Shown in pieces: positions 1 to 12,329 of a DNA stretch of 64,000 nucleotides. Positions within the stretch are counted from its first letter, which is position 1; each line of letters starts with the position of its first letter. The stretch is from Sternotherus odoratus. Lineage: Eukaryota > Chordata > Testudines > Kinosternidae. The stretch is taken from positions 59,877,442 to 59,941,441 of the forward strand of contig JAVMKO010000005.1 in assembly GCA_032164245.1 (NCBI GenBank). The letters run 5' to 3'. The notes beneath the pieces are model-generated. The model worked only from the letters and a program-made list of their open reading frames with translations. It was not told the DNA's origin and did not search any database. Position numbers and translations under genes: made by a program.

Positions 1-1775
1 TGTGCTCAAACCTTTAATAATAAATACACACCGTTAAGCTGAGATCCCACAAGTATTTAATCATGTGAGTACAGTTACTCATCTTTAAATGTTTACGAGA
101 TCAGTTCCTTTAAAATCCTTCAAGACCTACATTTATTTTCTTTGCTGGGACCCAGGGCTTGAGTGTGAGAGAAAAACACACACGCTTCAGACTTTGTGTC
201 TACAGCCTCTGAAAGAAAACACATTCATTGGTGGAGAGAGGAAAATTTACCAGTGCAAACTTCCTGGGAAAATGATTGGCTTCCAAATTGCTATTTGTTA
301 TGTAGGGAAATAAATGCATGTAAACATTGTTTTTAAAAAAGCTCAATACTTTTGGTCACAATGCATCAGCTTTAAAAAGCCTGGCAATATAAAAAAAATA
401 TTTGGGATGGGATTTCTTGGAGGGTCCTTATCAAAGCTGTAGAGAATGCCTGGTTTGATAAGCCCTCCTCCTTGAAGGCCCTCGGTGTATTCACCTGCCA
501 AGGGGAGTGGATCGGAATTCCACTGGAAGCTTGTCACTGCTGTTCTGTAATCAACCATTGAAGATTGCTGTTGAGGAGTCTCTTACCTGCTACATACAAT
601 TTCATTTCTGCTATGCCTGATGCTTGCTTCCTGACACTGAAAGAAATGAGACATGCCTGCAGTTTCTCTTTTGTCTACATTGTAAACAATTAGAACTCTA
701 GTTAATCATTATTGTTAATATGACTTCATCCTGTCTGATGTGATTCATTTTTGTTGCAAGTTGCTGAGACTCTAGGAAGCATATCACTCTTTATATGCAG
801 TCTGTGGGTGTAAATTCAGTTGGAAAATCATCTTGGCATAGGGGAGCTTCGTAAGACTCCCCCTGGAGGTCTCTTGTCAAATTAAGCTCAATGTGGAGAA
901 ACCCGAATTCCTGATCTCTCTTCCTGAACTTTCTGCATCTCATACTGTCACTGTTGAAGATTACCCTGTCATCCCTATACATAATGGGTATCTGCGTTGA
1001 CTTCCTTGCAGCCAGTCTGTGTCCAAACCCTGCTGCTGCTTCCTCCACAATATTTCTAAGATTCAACTTTTTCTCTTTCCAGGCAGTTAAAATTCCTCAT
1101 CCAGTACCTCATCACCTCCTGGCTTGGTGTCTTTAGCAGTTTTGAATGGAAGATGGCGGATCTTTCATGCTCGTTGCTTGCTCAGAGCAATCAGTGTGAA
1201 TTGTGCCTTTTTGAATACCTGCATTGGCTCCTCCTGTTCCACTACATGCACTCTTGTCCTCCTTTTAAAGTCTATGCATAACTTTTTGTCCCTCCCTTCT
1301 CCATGACCTTCTGTTGGTTTATGTAAAAGAGTTTGATTTCTGTCTAGTTCCTAGTGGAGAGATGTCCCTGTCATAGACTATTCCATGTGACCTGGTTGTA
1401 ACAGTTACTGTAGTTGGTCTCAGTAAATAGTACAGTCATGGAGACTGGTTTTCCCTCTATCCAGTATGATGGGTTCACCAGTGATGTGAGACTACACCGC
1501 TACTGCTCATCTTGAACTTGTTCTGTGGAAAAATGGAGGACCTGGACCTTCGAACGGCACTGATGATCAAAACAAAAATTCTAGAAGTCACTTAGCAAAG
1601 ATATGGTCTCTCCTTTCCAGTGACTTCAGGAATCCTAGAATAATTCTCAGCCCATATTTAATAATCCGGCCACCATGTTAAAAAGGGCTGTGCATTGCAT
1701 GACTATAGAGTTTTATAGTTTGCTGAAGTTGCCTGCCCCACTGCATTCTCAGGTTCTGTGATCCAGCTCTCTTTG
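1..1775. other. Unassigned left flank
   Basis: No gene, RNA or repeat that I recognise with confidence. A 91-codon open frame on the minus strand (791-1066) is flanked by in-frame stops and matches no family known to me. It may belong to a decayed transposon but nothing proves that. Confidence 0.5.
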
Positions 1776-2695
1776 GGCTTGGTTAGACTGGCAATTTAAA
1801 GCGTTAAAAAGCCTCCAGGAGCGCTATAAAGCTCCCCCGAACACACTGGCAAGGCACATTTTGCGCTAAAAGTCTGATGTTATCACGCTATTTGTAAACC
1901 ACCTTTTCCAAAGGAATAAAAGCTTTTACGTATTCCCTGTAGCATTTAATGGCAAGACTAATCAGTCATTGCGCTATAAGGGATCTCTGGCACACCTCCG
2001 AGCCATTTAAGGCAATTAACAAGCCATTTAAAGCATTTGACATCTGTGTTGTTTTGCAAAGGGAGGGAGGAATGGGGAAGTTCCTTTACAGAACTCCGCT
2101 CTTAACTCAAGCAATTAAGCAGTGAAACTGCTTACCAATGGAGCTGTGTTGAGTGAAATTCAGAGCCTGCTACTTCTCCGTAGAGAGAAATCAGTGACCG
2201 CATGAAATTCTCTCCCTGCGTACACGTTCCCCATTCCCCCTGACCCCCCTCCTTTGGGAAGCACGTTGCACCCAGCCGAATGCTGGGATAGCTGCCCATA
2301 ATGCACCATTCCCTGTGCCGCGGCAGCTGCAGCAAATGTGGCCAGGACAGACATCCTATAGCGCTATGGTTATAGCGCGTCCCATATAGCGCAATAGGTA
2401 AACGCGCTATACCGTATATACTCGAGTATAAGCCGAGTTTTTCAGCCCACTTTTTGGGCTGAAAAAAGCCGTCTCGGCTTATACTCGAGTCAGTGAAAAA
2501 TGTGCGCCCCGGTTCCTCCCCTCCCCGCCGGACAAAAAAAAAAAAAAAAAAAAAAGCGCTTCGCTCTCCCGTCCCCGCCGCGCGGGCGGGCTGCCGGGAG
2601 CGTCCCGGTTCCCCCCTCCCCGCCACGGGCGGGCTGCCGGGAGCGTCCCGGTTCCCCCCTGCCCGCCCACGCGGCGGGGACGGGAGAGCGAGGCG

Positions 2696-2730
<35 letters not shown>

Positions 2731-3022
2731 TCCCCGGCGGGGAGGGGAGGAACTGGGGCGCACATTTTTTTTTTGGTCCGGCGGGGAGGGGGGAACCTCG
2801 GCAGCCCGCCCGCGGCGGGGAAGGGGGAACCTCGGCAGCCCACCCGCGCAGCGGGGACGGGAGAGCGATGCGCTTTTTTTTTTTTTGTCCGGATTTGATA
2901 TCGGCTTATACTCGAGTCAATAACTTTTCCAGCTTTTTGTGGTAAAATTAGGTGCATCGGCTTATATTCGGGTCGACCTATACTCGAGTATATACGGTAA
3001 TCCTTGTAGTGTAACCTTAGCC
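1776..3022. mobile_element. Older short DNA element, interrupted by a second one
   Basis: The left end GGCTTGGTTAGACTGGCAA and the reverse complement of the right end (GGCTAAGGTTACACTAC) are alike, as terminal inverted repeats would be. The interior has repeated TATAGCGC-like words and AATGCACCATTCCC, wording found in other turtle MITEs. The element at 2410-2999 sits inside it at a TA. The target duplication is unclear, so the outer borders are approximate. Confidence 0.5.
2410..2999. mobile_element. Non-autonomous TA-flanked DNA transposon with GC-rich hairpin core
   Basis: Perfect inverted ends TACCGTATATACTCGAGTA begin and finish with a TA target site, as in Tc1/mariner-type elements. Inside are a palindrome around AGCCCACTTTTTGGGCT (2444-2469), long A and T runs (2534-2555, 2697-2729) and several GC-rich blocks in both orientations. 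Open frames across it only read lysine, phenylalanine and proline-arginine runs and are not genes. Confidence 0.8.
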
Positions 3023-4610
3023 TTTCTTGTAGCTTACTCAACACTAAATGATTCATTTTTTTTCTCCCAGGAGTGAGCAGAGCCTCCTCCACACTTCCAC
3101 ATCACAATGTATGTCCATAAGGAAAGAATCTTTGAGCCATTTCATTCCAGGCTCAGTCAGAGCTCTTGGGAAAGTGACTGTTTAATGACTCAGAGGTGCT
3201 CGCCCTCAGATTTACCTGATACTGTACTTGATGATTCACAAACTCTTCTACTGAAAGAATCAACAGCTCTTCTGTTTTCCCTTTATCTCACAGTCAGGGG
3301 TATGGTGTTTGTTGCAGCTTCAGAGGTCCCTCAGGTTTTTGTTTACAGCTTATCCGCTTAATGTAAAGATTTCTAATACAGCCATCTCCATTGTATTTGG
3401 GTGCGATAACAATAGCTAGTAGAACCCTCACTGTACCTGGTCTGTTCAATGGAGTATTTGGAGGATACTAATGGGGAGGAGAGAAATATCAGTGGATTGG
3501 TTTCCTCTGTTGTAGAGAGAACTGGTGAAAAGTGCTATGAAATGGGATATTGGGAGGAAGGTGAATAAAAATCAGTGTGCGTGTTAATCAAAATCTGATC
3601 TTTTATATTGGATTTTTTTATTTATTTAATTTTTTGTTCCAAAAATCTTTTTAAAATCTGAACTTAGTAATAAAATATGTTAAGGGGCAAATTTTATTAG
3701 CTCAGAAAATTTAAATATGCTGCATCCGTGCATCTGTCAAAAACTTGGAGTTTAAAAGCTGCTTCTCTAGATAAAGAGAAAATCATGGGGGGGGGGGGAG
3801 GACCATTCAACTTTAGATCAAATATGGTACAATGAGTCATGTCCTGTGCTAAGGGCTTCTTTTGTTTAATACAGATATTTTATATGCTGTTTTGTGTGTT
3901 GAATTAAATTCTAATTACCACCCTAATTCAGCTTGCCACAAATCATGAGCACAAAGTTAATTATCTAGTGAATAAGCGATGTCATTCTCTTTTTCTAATA
4001 TGCCAAAAATGTTCAATTAGCTAAATCTTTTGAGATTCTGATGCAATTGCTTAAATGTGTATAGTTGTGGTGTGCCCTCAGAAGTAGCAAAAAGATGCAT
4101 CACATCTAGTATTAAGGCTCTAGTTGTTAATCAGCATATTTTAATGGTTATATCAACCAGTGAGAGTGCACTTTTCCATTTGTACTTCAGTTATTTTCTA
4201 AAGAAAAGCTGATTTGAATTCAGTGATTTTTAAATGGAGACTTTCCACTTGGTGTTAAATTGTCTTGATTTTAATCTACCCTGACAGGGTGAGAAAAGGG
4301 TAATTCTGTACTGGAATAGTTTGCTTTCACAAACACTTACCATTGTTGGCACTTCGAAATAGACATTAATCTGTCAGCTTCAAGCATTCAGCTGGACAGG
4401 CGGTAAATCACAGGCTGCCAGATCAAAAAAATTTAGCTTGTTATACTATAAAAAATAACAAGTGAGAACAATACAATGTGGATGAAGTAATGGAAGTAAG
4501 TAGCATGCCAAAAGATTTGACAGGATATTTTTCTCTCCAAATAGTTCAATGTTTTGTTACCAGCAGCCTTATAACCTTCTTGAAACACTGCTCTGCTCTG
4601 ATTGTTTTGT
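3023..4610. other. AT-rich spacer with a poly-G run
   Basis: No gene seen. A run of G at about 3787-3799 is the only low-complexity tract of note. The 84-codon open frame at 3107-3361 matches nothing I know. Confidence 0.5.
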
Positions 4611-4619
4611 TTTGATTTT

Positions 4620-4800
4620 ATTAAAATAACGAGGAGTCCGGTGGCACCTTACTAATGGATTTATTTGGGCATAAGTTTTCATGGGTAAAAAAATCCCACT
4701 TCTCCAGCTGCATCTGAAGAAATATGCCCAGGTAAATCTGTTAGCCTTTAAAGTGCCACCAGACTCCTTGTTGTTTCTGTGGATTCAGACAACATGGCTA
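4620..4800. repeat. Inverted pair of a common turtle interspersed repeat
   Basis: AACGAGGAGTCCGGTGGCAC near 4628 reappears inverted as GTGCCACCAGACTCCTTG at 4754-4771, and both arms go on into the same sequence. The right arm (from CCCAGGTAAATCTGTTAG to GGCTACCCCTCTGATGCTTG) resembles a tail seen again at 33660-33770. The family is not named. Confidence 0.6.
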
Positions 4801-5164
4801 CCCCTCTGATGCTTGATTTTTACAGTTTGTTGCTTCACTAGCTAGTTTTATGTGGATTGGCTAACATTTAATAGAATCCTAGAATATTAGGGTTGGAAGG
4901 GACCTCTGGAGGTCATCTATTCCAACCCCCTGCTTAAAGCAGGACCAATCCCCAACTAAATCATTCCAGACAGGGCTTTATCAAGCCTGACCTTAAAAAC
5001 CTCTAAGGAAGGTGAGTCTACCACCTCCCTAGGTAACCCATTCCAAAGCTTGACCACCCTCCTAGTGAAAAAGTTTTTCCTAATATCCAATCGAAACCTT
5101 CCCAACTGCAATTTGACCATTACTCCTTGTTCGGTCATCTGGTACCACTGAGAACAGTCTAGAT

Positions 5165-7536
5165 CAGGGGTCTCCAAACTTTGAGCCAAGGGCCATATTG
5201 GATTTTTGAAGGGGCTTCGTGGGCCAAAGTGACTGAGAAAATTTTAATGTATGCAAATATATGCAAAATTGTTAACACTACTGTGTCAGGTGTTGCATTA
5301 AATTCTAAATCAGGTATAAAAGTAGCTGGTACTGTGGAATCGTACAAAATATTTGTCAATACATTAAAAATCATTTCACATTTTTCTATTATTTCTAAAC
5401 TCACAAATTTGTAACATACAAATAAACATTCAGAAATAAAGAAATATTATTTCAGGATTAGTGATAAAAATGGTCCTGATGTTTTTCTGACATTTCATTT
5501 AGCTGTGGTTCAAAATTAGTGTTCCCGATCATGAAAAAAGTCGATCTGTACTTGGATTTCACATATTTCATCACTGAAAATGTGTTTTCCCCACACATAC
5601 GTACTGTACTTTGGTAAGAGAAGCTCCAGGTTCCCACTGTCGGTTGCTCGCTCCTCTGGCAGCTGACGCAACCCTCCCCACACACACACTTTGCTCCTCC
5701 ACTGCTCTTTCTGGCTTGTGCTCTGTGCCACATCCTCACCCGCCCTCTGAAATCCATGGCCCTTTGCTGCAATCCTGGAGCCTTCAGCGCCCCATCCCCT
5801 TGAGCCCACGGACGGGCCACCTGGAGCCCAGGCTCAGGGCCCCCTGCGTTAGCGCTGGCAATTCCGGATCTTCAGTGTTATTTCACAGTCCCATTCCCCA
5901 AACTCCAGGAAGGACTGGTGGGTGAGCTGCGCCAACAAATTCCTTTGTACCACCCAGCAGGCTGGGCCTGCCAGAGCCCTGGGGCGCAAGCCTTGCCACG
6001 CCAAATTCAAAATAGTGGCTTGCAGCACATCTCTCCCTCCCCCTTCCCAGCAGTGACTTCCGAAGAGGGAGAGGGTGCCCGTCCCACGGTTACTGCTGGC
6101 TGGGGACACTAGCAGGGAGCTCACATGCTTCCTACAGCACAGAGATGGGGTGGGGGTAAGAGAGAGAAAAGAGGACCCTCCCTCTGCTCGCAGAAACCCA
6201 GTGCACCCCACCCTCCCCCCGTCAGGGGGAGCAAAAATCCCAGACCGATTATTTTTAACCAATTTTTTTTAACCCAGATACTTTTTTTAAAATATATTTT
6301 TTCCATATTTTTTAACCCAGACACTGCTGTGACCCCCCCCCTTTGCTCCTGCAACCCAGCCCCACCATATTTCAGCAATCAAAAAAGAGGATGGGGGGGG
6401 GAGGAAACTACTCTAGCCCTGCCCCAGCCTCACCCCACCCACTCCCTCCCACTTCCCACCACCCTCAGAACACCCAAACCCCCTCTTGCCCCCTGACTGC
6501 CCACTCCTGGAACCTTTGACCCTAACTGCTCCCCAGGAGCACAGCCCCTATCTAAGCCTCCTGCTCTTCATCCCCTGACGGCCCCCCCCAGGAGCCCACC
6601 CCCTATCTAAGCCCCCCTGCTCCTTGTCCCTTTACTGCACCCTCCTGAGGACCCACACACACCCTAACTACCCACCAGGAACCTACGACCCCCTAACAGT
6701 CCTCTGACTGCCCCCTCCGGAAACCCCTTCAAGCCCCTCCCCCACCTCCTTACCATGACACTGAAAACAGGTGTAGGGCTCCATGTGGAACCCAACTTGC
6801 TGCCCCACTCCCCCTGCACAGCCGATCCTCCTCCCCCCCCCCCCCCGTCCTCCCCCTGCACAGCCGGTCCTCACCCACCCCCGGCTCCCCCTGCACAGCC
6901 ACTGAGCAGCAGGGGAAAGGATCTCTAGAGCTGCGGCAGGTCAGCAATCTGATAATGCAGCATGGGAGGTGGAGGTGCTCTCTGACCAGCGGGCAGCCCC
7001 TGATCTGAGAATGTAGGTAATGGGGGGGGGGGGGGGAGACCTGAGAGGAGCTGGCCAGTGATCAGAAGCTGTGGGGGTGGGCTGTGGCTGCGGCTGCGGA
7101 GCTCCATGCACATGGCTGAAACCAGCCAGAAGCCCCCTTAGCTGCCACGCTCTGCAGGGGGGAAATCCCGGACATTTTTAGCTATTCATGTCCAGGAGAA
7201 TCCGGACAAAAGGTAACACATGCTGCAAACCCCCGCCTTGCTCCTCCAGCCCAGCCACATGCTGCATACCCCCCTCCCCCGCCTTTTTGCTCCTTCAGTC
7301 CAAATCACAGGGTGGGAGTTTCTCCACCTGCCTACTCAGTGACCCACCCCCCTTTGCTACTCCCCACCCTAGCTGCTATGACGGCCCAGCTTTGCTCCTC
7401 CCACCACTACCACGACCCCTTCTTTTGCTCCTCCAGCCGCAGGAAGGCTTTTCCATGTGGTCGCTCAGCTGGCGGGCTGGATAAATCAAGCTGGCGGGCT
7501 GTATCCGGCCCATGGGCCGTAGTTTGGAGAGCCCTG
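5165..7536. mobile_element. hAT-type DNA element inside the CR1, with perfect 8 bp target duplication
   Basis: The inverted ends CAGGGGTCTCCAAACTTTG and CAGGGCTCTCCAAACTACG (the latter read from the right) are flanked on both sides by GTCTAGAT (5157-5164 and 7537-7544). The 8-base duplication and CAGGG ends fit hAT. The interior is C-rich with many short repeats (6400-6860, 7220-7450) and no transposase that I can see, so it is non-autonomous. Related sequence recurs at 41905-42440. Confidence 0.88.
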
Positions 7537-7544
7537 GTCTAGAT

Positions 7545-8534
7545 CCATCCTCTTTAGAACCCCCTTTCAGGTAGTTGAAAGCAGCTATCAAATCTCCCCT
7601 CAGTCTTCTCTTCTGTAGACTAAACAATCCCAGTTCTCTCAGCCTCTCCTCATAAGTCATATGCTCCAGGCCCCTAATCATTTTTGTTGCCTTTCTCCGG
7701 ACTCTTTCCAATTTTTCCACATCTTTCTTGTAGTGTGGGCCCCAAAATTGGACACAGTACTCCAGATGAGGCCTCACCAACGGCAATCACGTCCCCCAAT
7801 CTGCTGGCAATGCCCCTACTTATACAGCCCAAAATGCCATTACCTTCTTGGCTAACAAGGGCACACTGTTGACTCGTATCTAGCTTCTCATCCACTGTAA
7901 CCCCTAGGTCCTTTTCTGCAGAACTGCTGCCTAGCCATTTAGTCCCTAGTCTGTAGCAGTGCATGGGATTCTTCTGTCCTAAGTGCAGGACTCTGCACTT
8001 CTCCTTGTTGAACCTTATCAAATTTCTTTTGGTCCACTCCTCTAGTTTGTCTAGGTCCCTCTGTATCCTATCCTTACCCTCCAGTGTATCTACCAGCCCT
8101 CCCAGTTTAGTGTCATCTGCAAACTTGCTGAGGGTGCAGTCTACACCATCCTCCAGATCATTGATAAAGATATTGAATAAAATCGGCCCCAGGACCGACC
8201 CTTGGGACACTCCGCTTGATACCGGCTGCCAACTAGACACTGAGCCATTGATCACTACATGTTGAGCCCGACGATCCAGCCAGCTTTCTATCCACCTTAT
8301 GGTCCATTCATCCAGCCCATACTTCTTTAACTTGCTGGCAAGAATATTGTGGGAGACTGGATCAAAAGCTTTGCTGAAGTCAAGGAACAACACATCCACT
8401 GCTTTCCCCTCATCCACAGAGCCAGTTATCTCATCGTAGAAGGCAATTAGGTTAGTCAGGCATGATTTGCCCTTGGTGAATCCATGCTGACTGTTCCTGA
8501 TCACTTTCCTCTCCTGTCTAATGCTTGACTTCAT
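7545..8534 (-). pseudogene. CR1 reverse transcriptase fragment
   Basis: The minus strand codes a retroelement reverse transcriptase piece: FLDFSKAFDPVSHNIL (palm motif with the first catalytic aspartate), SQGSVLGPILFNIFINDL, and KFADDTKLGG (the catalytic A-DD box). About 250 codons read cleanly from 8534, then a frameshift near 7,790 moves the end of the protein ([20 protein letters not shown]) to another frame. The N-terminal half and endonuclease are absent, so it is a dead copy. It is a LINE protein, not a host gene. Confidence 0.92.
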
Positions 8535-8595
8535 GTATTTATTTACAAGGTGGCACTTTCATTTCTCCACTCCCTGTCTCCTGTTTCCATATATG

Positions 8596-9304
8596 CAGGG
8601 TCGGTGCAAGGATATTTTGTGCCCTAGGCAAAACTTCCACCTTGTGCCCTCACCTCCCCAGAGCATCGCTTATTAAAAATGTTCAAAAATGAATACTGCA
8701 TGATGTGGCATTGTTCATTAGAATTAATACACTTTCAGCTTGAAAATGTATTCATTTCATTATTTAGTCTACATGTTTAATGAAAATAAATGAATAACCT
8801 GACAGGGTATGGGTCTGGCTGGCTTTGGGCAGGGCAGGGGATACGGAGCTGGCTGGAGATGGGGTTGTGGAGCTGGCTGGAGGCAGGGCAGGAGGCGTGG
8901 GGCTCGCTGGAGGCATGGCGGGGGTGCGGCAGGGGCTGACTGGAGGCAGGACAGGGTGTGTGCGCAGCGCGTACTCGCATGGAAAGGACCCCGAGCAGCA
9001 GGACGGAGCCCAGCCCAGAGCAGCCGTGGACCTGCCAGGCAGCAGCGGGAGCCCCGGGGCCAGGGGAGCAGTAGCAGCCAGGGGACTCGTGCCCAGGACT
9101 AGGCGGCAGCCAACATTGCTCCTGTAGCACAGTACACCCAGCAGCCGGAGAAGGAATGATTTCACTTCCCAGCTGGATAGAGCCCACGAAAGCCGCAGCG
9201 CCCCCTTGCACAGCGGTGCTGGGCGAGCATCCCAGACATTTTGAGCACCGCGTTTTGGCGCCCTAGACGACCTCCTAGTTCGCCTAGTGGTTGCATTGGC
9301 CCTG
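8596..9304. mobile_element. hAT-type short DNA element (709 bp)
   Basis: The left end CAGGGTCGGTGCAAGGATAT and the right end ending GGTTGCATTGGCCCTG are inverted; both ends contain a version of GCCCTAG. The flanks CATATATG (8588-8595) and CATATCTG (9305-9312) agree in 7 of 8 bases. The core has GCTGGAGGCAGGG-like repeats around 8850-8960. The long open frames here are by-products of GC-rich repeats. Confidence 0.75.
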
Positions 9305-9312
9305 CATATCTG

Positions 9313-10099
9313 CTCTGATTTTTGCCTTGGTTTGCGCTGGGATAGTTTCAAAACACTAGGTCAGATCTGCAGCTGATGTAAGTTGACTTAAATCTGCATT
9401 GTTACATTAACACTAACTGAGGGTCTGGTCCATTCTTTTAATTGCTTTTGTAGAAAAATCGCAGTATTATAGAAATCTGTAACATTCCTTTTCCCTTTCT
9501 TTGTTTTTAAAGCTGTTTCATAGATAATAGATATGGGAAAGGCCTGTCCTGCAAGGGTTAAAAATCTATGGACCATGAATAATATCCCAATTATAAAAAC
9601 TTTAGGATCCTGGCACTTTGTAGATAAGTGTAATCTGTGGGCGTGGAACCCTCTTTGACTGGGAATTGAAGCATTCTTTTGCTGAAGGGTTATATCTTTC
9701 CTCAGTGCAGCTGTGAGCTGAAATGATAGGCCTTTAAAAAGCTAGCAGTATCCCTCTGTATTAGTTCTCTGAAAGAAATTATAAGTGGGAAATATCTGTT
9801 GGCTGATTGAGTCTGTGTAACTCCACATAGAAGAATAAGATATACTGCAGGGAAAGCTAATGATTACCTACATATCATTTTATCTTTTTTTCAAAGCACT
9901 TCACACTATTAATTACCGTAGCTAATCTCTGAAACCGATGAGGTAAGATAATATTACTAACCGCATGTCTTATTTTGTAGTCTGGCAACTGACACTTCAG
10001 AGCATCTCCTATACATTGTACTCCTGAATGGGGGGAGATGACTTGTGGTTTAATCAAGTGTGAATCCCCTGGCATCACATGGTACTGTAGCATTTCTCA
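9313..10099. other. Gene-free spacer
   Basis: Nothing coding. A stretch near 9905-9985 with GAGGTAAGATAATATTACT resembles a weak inverted MIR, not firm enough to call. Confidence 0.4.
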
Positions 10100-10107
10100 C
10101 TACCTAC

Positions 10108-10220
10108 TAGGGTGACCAGATAATAAGTGGGAAAAATAGGGATGGGGGTGGGAGAGTATATACGTAAAAGCCCCAAATATCAGGACTGTCCCAATAAAAT
10201 CAGGACATCTGGTCACCCTA
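10108..10220. mobile_element. Palindromic hAT MITE (113 bp)
   Basis: The ends TAGGGTGACCAGATAA and ACATCTGGTCACCCTA are inverted. The flanks CTACCTAC and CCACCTAC agree in 7 of 8 bases. The second copy, at 24159-24275, is in the opposite orientation. Confidence 0.85.
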
Positions 10221-10228
10221 CCACCTAC

Positions 10229-12321
10229 ACAGCGACACTCGTCCAGGGCAGGCAGTTGGTTCATCATAGTTGGGCAGCTGTCCAGTGGAAGGGGAAGTAG
10301 GGAGAAATGTGTTGCCAATCATAGGAAGGTCAAGATAATTAGGCAGTTGACAGTCTGTGAGAGAAGCTGATATTCCTGTAGTGGGCTTTTCCCTGAAGTT
10401 AAGGCCAGAACAATCAAGGTAGATTCTGGGAACCAGTGAGGGGAGGAAGCCAGGCAGAAAAAAAGATCTCTAACTGGGGGGGGGGGGGGGGGGGGGAAGA
10501 GGGAGAGGGTTCCTTCTGGGTTCTTCAGTAGATTGGCTGTCATTTTGTTTCAGTTGCATTTTAGGACTGTTAACTTTTGTGGGAGGGAGGGGGTTTCTCC
10601 TGGATTCTCCTGATCTACTAGCTAAGAGGCAAGATACCTTGGTTATATAACCATTTTATTTTCAGCTGGATACTTAACAATATATTTAAATTGAAATACT
10701 CTGCAACCCCACCTTTCTCCCCCTCCCCCCATGAACCAGGGAGACACTGGCTCTTGTTTCTTTACATGTGCATCATCTTAGTTATGTCTAAACTACAGAC
10801 CTTACAGCTGTACACACTGCAGTTATAAGCTCTTGTTGTGGCCGCTTTATGCTGGCCTCTCCTGCCAGCACAATTAAGCCACCACTAATGAGCGGCCATA
10901 GTTATGTTGGTGGGAGAGCATCTCCTGTTGACACAGCACTATCCACACCAGCACTTCTGTTGATCTGGGCTGTGGGGTTTTTTCACACCTGTTACCGACA
11001 GAGATGCTAATCTTGGACACCCTTCCTTTTACTTTTTGTGGATATGTCTGTCTGCTCAGTTTCAATTTGGGTATTGCTGTTCCTGGTAAACATCCTCTTG
11101 CAGGTCCTGTGCTAGGGTGTGGCTGTGATCTTTCCCTCAGAATATGTCCTGGAAAGTCATGTTGCAGTGCCAGAGCATGAGAAAGGGAACCCGATTCGAA
11201 CAAGGTACAAGGCAGTGGAGAAACAGGCCCAGGAAGTGCAACTAACAAATAGCAAAACATTGAAGCTGACGCAGTGTAAACTGAAAGAGTGTGGGTGGGT
11301 GGGGCAGTCCTGTAATCCTCCTTAGCAGCCTTAGATGCTACTTTTAGCCATAATAGGAATAATCCTGTCAGATGGTATTGGGTCTTCTCAAGATGCTGGG
11401 ATCTGTCATAGTTGCAGAGGTAGCTGCAGCTTTTCACGCCTCTCTGTTCTCTCTCCGTTCACCCTGCTAAGATGTTGCACTTCTTGGCTGCAAGTCTTTC
11501 CTTTGGGAGGCGTGACCAGGCAGCTTTCTAAAAGTATTGTTCTAATGATAGGAACACAGCACAGTATGGGTAAGAGATTTGCCCACAGAGTGTTTTAAAG
11601 TCTTCTCTTACCCTATTTTTACCATCCTTCTTGGAAGCTTAAGGAGGCTCACTGGCTTCAGGGCCTGTCTCTGCTTGCTGACAGCTCTTACCCTTCTTTA
11701 GGGTTCAAGTATTTCAATCCCCTTCAGTCCAGCCTGTTCCTTATCTGGGCAAAACAAGCTTTATCATTTCAGCTGGTACCTGTAAGTATCCTCTTCACTG
11801 TTTAAGAGCACAGACATTGTTTCCTAACCTTCTGCCTTGTTTACCAGGAACCTCCATGTGCCCACAGTAAACCCTTCAATATATTTATACAATAAACATT
11901 TCCCATGGGTTGCTTACTTACAGTCAGGGGTGTGTGCAGAGATTTAAATTTAACTACATTTGGAGGGAACACTTTCTGTGCCTCTGCTGCAGTCCTGCGG
12001 CTGAAGGAGCTTACTCTCCTCACTGTGGCCAGAAGAGTTCTGTGCCCCACCTATTATGGGGATCCCATGCCCCTCCTTGTCCTAGCTTGTGCAGGGAGTC
12101 CTGTATTATTTACAAACACTGTAAGCAGGTCAGTCCCCCCAGTCCTTCAGTGACCATGAATGGGACATTCTTCAAAACAGATAATTGTTTGGTTTTTTTG
12201 GGCGGGGTGTCAAGGGATGGATTTTATTTATTTATTTATTTTTTTAAGAAAATCTGTGTGACAAACCTCTCCATCATCCTACTGAATTTCTTGTTACAAC
12301 CAAGAATACAAGACAACTTTG
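10229..12321. other. Gene-free spacer with a poly-G run
   Basis: A run of about 18 G lies at 10478-10495. No exon, RNA gene or repeat that I can name. The open frames here (for example 10874-11437 on the minus strand) lack recognisable domains. Confidence 0.45.
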
Positions 12322-12329
12322 TGCTAGAC

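Larger units (their letters stand above)
4868..8545 (-). mobile_element. CR1 LINE, 5'-truncated, split by a hAT insertion
   Basis: The left part (4868-5164) is the CR1 3' end, read inverted (GGTTGGAAGGGACCTC, GGTCATC, CCAACCCCCTGC). The right part (7537-8545) holds the C-terminal half of the reverse transcriptase. The two parts become one continuous CR1 when 5165-7536 and one 8-base duplication are removed. The 5' part of the element is missing, as is usual for CR1. Confidence 0.93.

Noticed and set aside
791..1066. 91-codon minus-strand open frame
   Set aside because: No known family, no splice support, stops just outside; kept only as unassigned sequence.
2500..2900. CpG-rich block as a possible promoter island
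   Set aside because: It lies wholly inside a DNA transposon with inverted ends.
2132..3092. Overlapping open frames on both strands with runs of lysine or phenylalanine
   Set aside because: They cross A and T runs and GC blocks of the MITE at 2410-2999; no protein family.
7674..8534. 286-codon open frame as a host gene
   Set aside because: Reverse transcriptase motifs and the 3' tail show it is a CR1 LINE fragment.
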